Below are positions 58,801 to 64,000 of a stretch of 64,000 bases of DNA, in pieces. Where the stretch lies: positions 3,423,148-3,487,147 of the forward strand of contig SMSO01000014.1 of NCBI GenBank assembly GCA_004764695.1, in the 5' to 3' direction. A program made the position numbers and the translations under genes. The DNA comes from Schizochytrium sp. TIO01. Its lineage: Eukaryota > Sar > Bigyra > Thraustochytrida > Thraustochytriidae. How positions within the stretch are numbered: position 1 is the stretch's first letter; the number at the start of each line of letters is the position of its first letter. A model generated the notes under the pieces. That model did no database searches. It saw only the letters and a list, made by a program, of their open reading frames with translations, and was not told the origin of the DNA.

Positions 58801-60533
58801 AGATGTGCAAAGCTCGCAGCAGCGAACTGAAAGCTGCTGCTCAAGATCTTGCGAACATGACTCGTGAGAACCAAGCTGTTAATTCTTCTTGCCAGACGCT
58901 TCGAGTCGAGCGTGACCAGCTTCGCGTTCAACTCAGCGAAGCCCTTGCACGCGCTTCTCGTATGGATGGCCTTTTGGAGAGTGGGAAGCTTGAAAAGGCA
59001 GACCTACTCAATGTATACAGACGTTCTTGCGATGAGAACGCTCGACTCAAACGTCTTGTGCAAGAGCTCAGCACATCCCGCGCCAAAGTGGTTGGTGAAA
59101 ATCAAGCCCAGCAAGCCGATACCTCTAGACTAAGGCAGCGTCTTGCAGAGTCTGAGGAAGCCGTTCGTAAGCAACAGGTTGATCTCCAAGCTTATGAGCG
59201 CCAAGTAGCGGACATCTCACGCCAGATGCATGCAATTAAGTCCCGTCTGGATCTCACTGAGGAAGAGAAATCTTTCGCAGAACGAACCGCAACCTCAGCT
59301 CGAGAAAGTACGGCAAGTATGGCACACCGAGAACAGACACTCAAATGGCAACTTGCTCAACAACAAGCTGAAATTGATAAGCTCACGTTGCGGATTTCGA
59401 AACTTGCTGCTGACAACGAAGCTTTACACACACAACTTTTACAGGAGCGTCGGCGTTATCAAGATCTTGAGCTGGTGGTAACAAAGGCGAGGGCAGCTCA
59501 AGCTCAGGCATCCTTAGCTGAGAAAGCTCGAGCTGAAGAGCTTCACAGCTTGCGTAATACCTTACTCGACCGTGAAGTTGAAGCAGAACGTTCATTTGCG
59601 TCTACTGGAGGCGAAAGCCACCAATCTGCTACCTCACAGTCCACACGCCCACTACATTTGGGACACACTAGCCAGCAAGGTAAACCTAGAAAAGGTAGCC
59701 ATAATGTAATTTTCGAAGACAATGAGGACATGATTGAAGAGAATAGTCAAGTCCTTTCGCCTACTGATAGAAAAACCAGCTGGGCTGTGCAAGGGAAGCA
59801 AGGGATAGACAAAGGTACAATAGCGCCTCCAAGTACACCAACTAAGAGTGTGGACCATCAGTCTGAACTGCCAACGCAGACCCGTTCTCCTCCTGTATCT
59901 TCAATTACGGCACCTACAAATATGTCGTCTACTTCAGGACCTCGTTCAGAGAAAGATTCTTCCGATCCTGCGAATACAAGTCCTCAAAAGCCTCATACAA
60001 ATCCTACGAGCCAGTCACGACTTCGTCAAGAGACACCAAAGACGCCACCTCCGATAAATAGGTCTCACGGTGCTACACAGTCTGAAAGGACCAACCCACA
60101 TACGGTGGGCACACCTCCGTCGTCAGCTGGCTCAAGGCAATCTAAAAATGAAGCACGCGCTCGTCCTAGCAGAACATCTTTTGAACTGGAGTCTTCAGCA
60201 GATGCACATCTAGGGTATCATTCGGCCTCACACAATGACGCAGCTGTGCCTTCCTCGCCATACAGTCATGCCAGCTCTAGTGAACTGGACCATATGACCA
60301 GCGAGCTGGAGGCTCTCATTTCTGACCAATCTGACATTATTCGACGAATTCAACAAGATCGTCGTGCATTTGGACAAGTAACAGCAGAAGTCCGCCAAGA
60401 CCTGGAGACCTCGCGGTCAAGGGCTTCTATATTGGCTTCTCAAACCCGCCACGATATGATGCTTGACGAGGCCCCAAGCCTTGAAGATATTGGAGCTGCT
60501 AAGCCAGGCACACCAGATTCACCCTTTGCATAA
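55818..60533 (+). CDS. CEP135/Bld10-type centriole cartwheel-to-wall protein
   Basis: CEP135/Bld10 links the SAS-6 cartwheel to triplet microtubules and is needed for centriole and basal-body assembly. From ATG 55818 the product has 1,571 residues, similar to Chlamydomonas Bld10 and longer than human CEP135. The conserved N-terminal block is clear: LDLVRILLSDLVMTTES (37-53), then LRRENARLVRENNQLHIDM (78-96), the pattern seen in CEP135 and TSGA10. QLYDQIDFLNAQLQDKES follows around residue 280. Almost uninterrupted coiled coil runs to about 1265, then a Ser/Thr/Pro-rich disordered tail, then a short terminal helix pair (about 1485-1535). The frame is open upstream of 55818 but contains no ATG. 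No introns seen. An upstream reading frame precedes it. The family call rests mainly on the N-terminal block, because long coiled coils attract false matches. Confidence 0.88.
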   Translation: MMASMTATKTPVVQLYEETKAELKAMEYYEFLGMESLDLVRILLSDLVMTTESHEKQQKKIEILERDLGTAQESGFTLRRENARLVRENNQLHIDMIRRAEELDERERELQGKLQDANDRIAEANYKSSQFESKLHQSERALAIARGNSGEPGTPRGDLTVSNFDGGVANNTVLNVKSTSAFQHDKENNANNGNNVSVLEKRLQGVSEEAKELREKLAHVSKQVELRDAEVIRLGKELERRDYAPGSATHAENPASERPEPERQLQQSRHADEKVIAQLYDQIDFLNAQLQDKESKMQKANMDSKLLEQARIELQRKDAELKKTMERLGDAVSAQAKSQEEKDVAIKASQEAAQNAEAFLMSPERLENALSNAKSNELATLLEAYREDKSRFAATVQRLEQLATDHRMRAEQLEQELHDRVSQQVKAEESSKKAEAERQRLEGELGDAQRALAKLHDARLSAEETSAAMTGEVGSLESLVEDQRADLGALRGELERIRTAEQETISQLEQARADLARVERERDSLQDRLRHSILNTESLHDERDALQRYVDSVLNDLKKEKVLAQDMKAEIDGVKSDAEHYQGRCRVLEDEVRSLTQKLVSKSKEHLEEAGFRAELEQLSDLPGIVKELEEQVARWRSRSADLDAESKRVARALDAANAEIRETNEDREQLERTISDLRAARAQVDRQLRDTRNQVEELTVKLESVTADRDSLVALSKASSEQLSQRSAASAAADVELDRCKIESQRAIANAEAAGRREAVLREQLQSAREGLSRTETQMMTVKDSLQATKVERDKLKETMASLEREVATLRSEECKLNEALQASEQNARDLAAQLDTERGERSKLTAHLEQFKSVFSKLDETRANLQDRVRELHTALQKEKANYAELDKKQKSIEEIARAATEKRGHLERALKDANEANERLLAQLDSKGKANFELESAVNKQELTYRELEQRLGAAKRQLYVQSQALESRDNDLQETLDEVAAAKRTIAHLEQMCKARSSELKAAAQDLANMTRENQAVNSSCQTLRVERDQLRVQLSEALARASRMDGLLESGKLEKADLLNVYRRSCDENARLKRLVQELSTSRAKVVGENQAQQADTSRLRQRLAESEEAVRKQQVDLQAYERQVADISRQMHAIKSRLDLTEEEKSFAERTATSARESTASMAHREQTLKWQLAQQQAEIDKLTLRISKLAADNEALHTQLLQERRRYQDLELVVTKARAAQAQASLAEKARAEELHSLRNTLLDREVEAERSFASTGGESHQSATSQSTRPLHLGHTSQQGKPRKGSHNVIFEDNEDMIEENSQVLSPTDRKTSWAVQGKQGIDKGTIAPPSTPTKSVDHQSELPTQTRSPPVSSITAPTNMSSTSGPRSEKDSSDPANTSPQKPHTNPTSQSRLRQETPKTPPPINRSHGATQSERTNPHTVGTPPSSAGSRQSKNEARARPSRTSFELESSADAHLGYHSASHNDAAVPSSPYSHASSSELDHMTSELEALISDQSDIIRRIQQDRRAFGQVTAEVRQDLETSRSRASILASQTRHDMMLDEAPSLEDIGAAKPGTPDSPFA

Positions 60534-60656
60534 TCATTTTCATTTCTCCCTGTGATTTTCTAACTTATAAGGCAGCTTTTCTGTTCTTACATGTCAGTGG
60601 AAACGAAATCCATCCATACACTCACCAGAGCTGAGTCGTACATTTTCCTTGAAAAA

Positions 60657-60662
60657 ATAAAA
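60657..60662 (+). terminator. Polyadenylation signal AATAAA
   Basis: AATAAA 124 bases after the CEP135-like stop codon; plausible position for the end of that transcript. Confidence 0.4.
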
Positions 60663-61912
60663 ATTCTGATTAGCATTTTATCCTAATCTGAGCGCAAGCA
60701 CGAATAATTCTTGTCAGGAGCACTCCAGCATGTCAATCATAGTGTTCTGAAGGCTCGAACCCCACAGACTCCTTAAATGAAGACTCTTAGGTATCCTATC
60801 TCACTTGTATTTGCATTTGGCATTAGATAACACATAAGCATAATGTCGTGTCCACAACGTCCCTCTAAAATGGAAGCGTCATAGTAATAATATAGCGCAT
60901 CGTGTCCAGCAGTTCTAGGTTAAAGTCCTAGATATCCGGTCCAGCTCAGGCTACAGTGCGCTACCGGTGTATTGAGAAAAGAGGCTGTCCTATTACGTTT
61001 TATTTTCGGGTCCCTCTACCCCTTCACTCCTTCACTTTTCACCCTGACCCACTTTAAAACATGGTTAGGAAGATTGACACAAATACTCTGAAGAAGTGGA
61101 TGACGAGACGCTCTCAGGAGCCTTCTATGACGAACAGAATCTATTTTGGCAACAGAACGAAAATTCCTTGCCTAGATTGCACCTGTATACTCATTATGTG
61201 ATACCCAATTACAAAGCTACGACCCTGAACTTGGTGCTCTACTAGGTCTGTTTCCAATTTGAGTTTCATTCATGCAGAGCTTAAGCTTAAACTTTATTGA
61301 ACTCGTATTGCAAGTTGTCCCCATTCATAGTACAATAGAGCGGCGCACACCCTTTCCAACTTCTCACTTGTCATCAAGGGGGATCTTTCTAGCTATTCCT
61401 ACTTAGCCAGTGCTACTTCCTGTTAATTACTCGTAAAGACTTACTACTAGCACTACTTGCAACCAGAAAATGTCCTCAGCTGCTGATTCAACTTCAAAAA
61501 TCGTAATGACCAGCTTGGACAACTCCACACAGGAGACATTTTGAGTAGAATTGGTGATTGTTCGGGTGAGGCGCTCTGCTTCGCGATGTAAATATACTAT
61601 TTACGCTACTTAGAAGGACATTTTTCTTTTTTTCTTTTTCATACATTTTAGTTGCAATCAAGCTGATTGTTAGCTTGTAAAAACACAAGTTGGGCGCGCG
61701 CTGGGGCTTGCGATCAATTACTCAATTAAGCCGGTGAATGGCCCATTGGGCTCAAGCAAATCCGGTTGTAGCCTCGCAGTCACAGTCAGGGAGTCTTTTG
61801 CACCTCTCTGGTGGTATACGGTATAGGAAAAGTTAAAGTGGCAAGTGTTCTAAGTACTAGCACGTGCAGAATTAAAAGCTTGTTGTGCACTCATTGCATT
61901 GGCAACAGAGAG

Positions 61913-61973
61913 CGAACGACAACGACAACGATAACGACAACGACACCGACACCGACACCGACAACGATAACGA
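61913..61973 (+). repeat. (CGACAA)/(CGACAC) hexamer array
   Basis: Ten or so six-base units, with a central block of CGACAC and flanking blocks of CGACAA/CGATAA. Variant units are grouped, suggesting block duplication. Confidence 0.85.
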
Positions 61974-62285
61974 AGGAGAAGCGACGGCCTAAGAAGCCGT
62001 ACTTGCTTGAGCTTGCTTTAAGGATCGTGGAAGAAACCCTTGCAGCGAAGGAACTGCTGATTACTTTGCTGATATCGTCTCGCTGGAGCCTAGTAGGTTT
62101 GACGGGGTAAGAAAGCATATTGTGCATAGGAAGTTAGAAAGTTTAGAGTTCTCCGCTCAGCATTCTGTACAAGGATTATAAGAAGCCTGCAGATCAGCCC
62201 CCCTTGCACCCAATTAGACAGGTTTCTCTGCGCAAATTTATTCAGCGTTATTCATATTCATAGAACGTGTCTCAAATTGAAGAGC

Positions 62286-63317
62286 ATGTCAGCAACAGAG
62301 AGAAGATCCTCGCAGGATAGTAGAAGAAGTAAAAGAACATCTACAAATAGCTCCCGACGGTCATCGAGTTCGTCGGCCACTGAAGAGCCTGCTCATCGAG
62401 TAAGGTTTCATTCTTCAAAGAGCCTAGTTACTGTAAAACGATTGCCTTGTAAAGAAGCTGACTTTGCTCTTGAATCGCGAAAAGGAACATGGGAACCGGC
62501 TCCTGAGGATGATTTTTTCTGGGATGGAGAAGAACGGTGCTTTCGCGAACATGAGCTTAGTACTGATGAGCTTGCAGAGGTTCTTAAATCACGACGCAAA
62601 AAACGGGGCATGAGTCTTGGTAGACTCTTTGGACGCCCAAACTATAAGGCTAGGGCGCGGAAGATGTTAGCAGAAGAGGGCAGTTATCAGGATCCGTATG
62701 CTTATCTGGATGAGCAAGAAGCGAATAAACTTGCTCGAATTGATGAAGGTGCTAACGAGTACACAGATGAACCTACAGACCATTCCCATGGAGAGGAAAG
62801 TGAAAATAGCGACGATGATTCTGATGTCCTCTTTGCAGAACGATCTCTACCAGCTATGGATCTTATGCCTCCACGGAGCTCTATAAGACATCCCCGTCCA
62901 TTGAAGCCAAAACGGCGAGCATCAAAAAGAAGCTCAAAACAAGCTACCAGAAGGCATTCGAACAGCACTGGCAGTGATCTTCCCCAGCCTGCAGAACCCA
63001 CTTTAAGCCGAGCTCGCGGGCTCAGCACTCACCGTGATTCCATGTTTAATATTCGCCGGAGGCAATTCCTTCGCGATCTTACTGAGCAGGAAATTATGGC
63101 GATTCTTGTGTCAATGATTGGAATGATCTGTTTTCTAATTGGTGTGTTGTTAGGAGCTCTTACAGGTTCGTTCAAAAAGCCTCTACTCTCGGTCCTTATT
63201 CTTTTTATTCCTTTAGCGGGGGCTGTTCCATTTTTGTTGCAGCGCATTCCTCAAGAAATGAAAAGTAGATTGCGGCGAACTCTCGTGGATTGGGTTGTGC
63301 CAGTGCCTATAGATTAG
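62286..63317 (+). CDS. Ser/Arg-rich protein with two C-terminal membrane segments
   Basis: 343 residues from ATG 62286. I do not recognise the family. Residues 1-35 are Ser/Arg-rich. The block that follows begins HRVRFHSSKSLVTVKRLP (37-54) and contains RVRF (38-41), a fit to the RVxF docking motif for protein phosphatase 1. It continues through a Trp/acidic stretch (GTWEPAPEDDFFWDGEERCF). An acidic and then a Lys/Arg-rich linker lead to two hydrophobic segments near the end (about 270-294 and 299-318), separated by a short basic GSFKK turn. The arrangement predicts a hairpin in the membrane with a large cytosolic N-terminal domain, such as a phosphatase-targeting or organelle-anchoring protein. 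This role is inferred only. No close neighbour on the window's right edge. Confidence 0.72.
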   Translation: MSATERRSSQDSRRSKRTSTNSSRRSSSSSATEEPAHRVRFHSSKSLVTVKRLPCKEADFALESRKGTWEPAPEDDFFWDGEERCFREHELSTDELAEVLKSRRKKRGMSLGRLFGRPNYKARARKMLAEEGSYQDPYAYLDEQEANKLARIDEGANEYTDEPTDHSHGEESENSDDDSDVLFAERSLPAMDLMPPRSSIRHPRPLKPKRRASKRSSKQATRRHSNSTGSDLPQPAEPTLSRARGLSTHRDSMFNIRRRQFLRDLTEQEIMAILVSMIGMICFLIGVLLGALTGSFKKPLLSVLILFIPLAGAVPFLLQRIPQEMKSRLRRTLVDWVVPVPID

Positions 63318-64000
63318 GTCTCATTGCTATTGTTGGGTCATGTCTATTTGTAAAAATCAATATTTTCACATACGTAGCGAAGGTCTAACTGATCAAGGTT
63401 GGTTCCACACTCGCATCAGAAAGCTAGTCAAACAAATACTTGTTGTTTCTTTCCATAATCAAATCTAGCGCTCACGTTTTATAAAAAAAAATATGTATCC
63501 AATCTCTACCTATACCCATGATGCCTACATATACATAGCTTAGGTAGTTCGAACATTTACATAAAATACCTCTAAATTCATTTTTGTCAGAACCATAGCA
63601 CCGTTGTAAGAAAAGAAAACTTCTCTTCTATCACATTGAGGTTGAGGGTGACATGATTTAACTTAGGAGTATAACAGATATAATCATTCATAGATAGGAG
63701 CGAAATGAACAAACACTACATCCTACTATCTAGTAAAGGAAACTTTGGACGAGATCGACGGGGAACCCTACTTTAAAGAAGATTTCTCGTTTTCATAATA
63801 GATAGGTTGTCCGTTCTTTCAAGCAAATATCAACGGTGAAACGTCAGAAGATATTCCCGTCCCAATTTGAAGTCTTGGACAGCGAGTATTATTTTGCACC
63901 CTATCTTTCTTCGAAGAGGATGCTCAAACTTAGAGTTCACGCTTGAAACGACGGAAGGAGAACAACTCTATAATAAGGTTAGGTAATATATACCTAGGTT
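63318..64000. other. Gene-free right edge
   Basis: AT-rich sequence downstream of the membrane protein gene. No gene, RNA or repeat seen before the window ends. Confidence 0.5.

Larger units (their letters stand above)
60534..62285. other. Intergenic region before the membrane protein gene
   Basis: No supported gene. A CGACAA/CGACAC hexamer array lies at 61913-61973. A 99-codon frame through it starts at GTG and is rich in Thr only because of the array, so it is not called. Confidence 0.5.

Noticed and set aside
61811-62110. Thr-rich 99-codon frame
   Set aside because: Begins at GTG, and its Thr/Pro run is simply the translated hexamer array.

Overview
This is a nuclear contig from an intron-poor, single-celled eukaryote that builds centrioles or basal bodies. 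The genes are long and mostly uninterrupted, and only one spliceosomal intron could be placed. There are no bacterial operons or ribosome-binding sites. Eukaryote-only families are present: cullin-3, an RGS regulator of heterotrimeric G proteins, a Golgi GDP-sugar transporter, and CEP135- and CEP295-type centriole proteins. The compact intron-poor genes, AT-rich microsatellite-laden spacers and centriole genes would suit a flagellated stramenopile such as a thraustochytrid (Labyrinthulomycetes). That placement is inference only; no marker gene here settles it.

The window has two halves. Positions 1 to about 32,050 form an AT-rich, gene-poor tract with no convincing intact gene. It holds many microsatellites, most with a 4-bp period (CTTT, CACT, TTCG, AATC, CTTG, AGGT), concentrated at 2.7-5.1 kb. 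It also holds a decayed Ty1/copia-type RNase H fragment near 30.9 kb, a tRNA-like relic near 29.36 kb, and a possible broken secreted-protein gene near 14 kb.

Positions 32,058-63,317 carry eight well-supported protein genes. In order: a CEP295/Ana1-like centriole protein with a C-terminal ALMS motif and a small first exon (+); a GDP-mannose transporter-like Golgi carrier (+); cullin-3 (+); an ER-targeted protein with a p23/CS-like domain (-); a 1,185-residue coiled-coil protein of unknown family (+); a protein with an RA/ubiquitin-like N-terminus, a PH domain and a split RGS domain (-); a CEP135/Bld10-type centriole protein (+); and a Ser/Arg-rich protein with two C-terminal membrane segments (+). 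Convergent pairs sit 350-500 bp apart, while divergent starts are about 0.9-1.4 kb apart.

The most striking point is that homologues of CEP295 and CEP135, which bind each other directly in animal centrioles, lie about 18 kb apart on the same strand with an unrecognised coiled-coil protein between them. The transporter and the ER protein belong to the secretory pathway, and cullin-3 to ubiquitin signalling. No operon-like link among them is implied.
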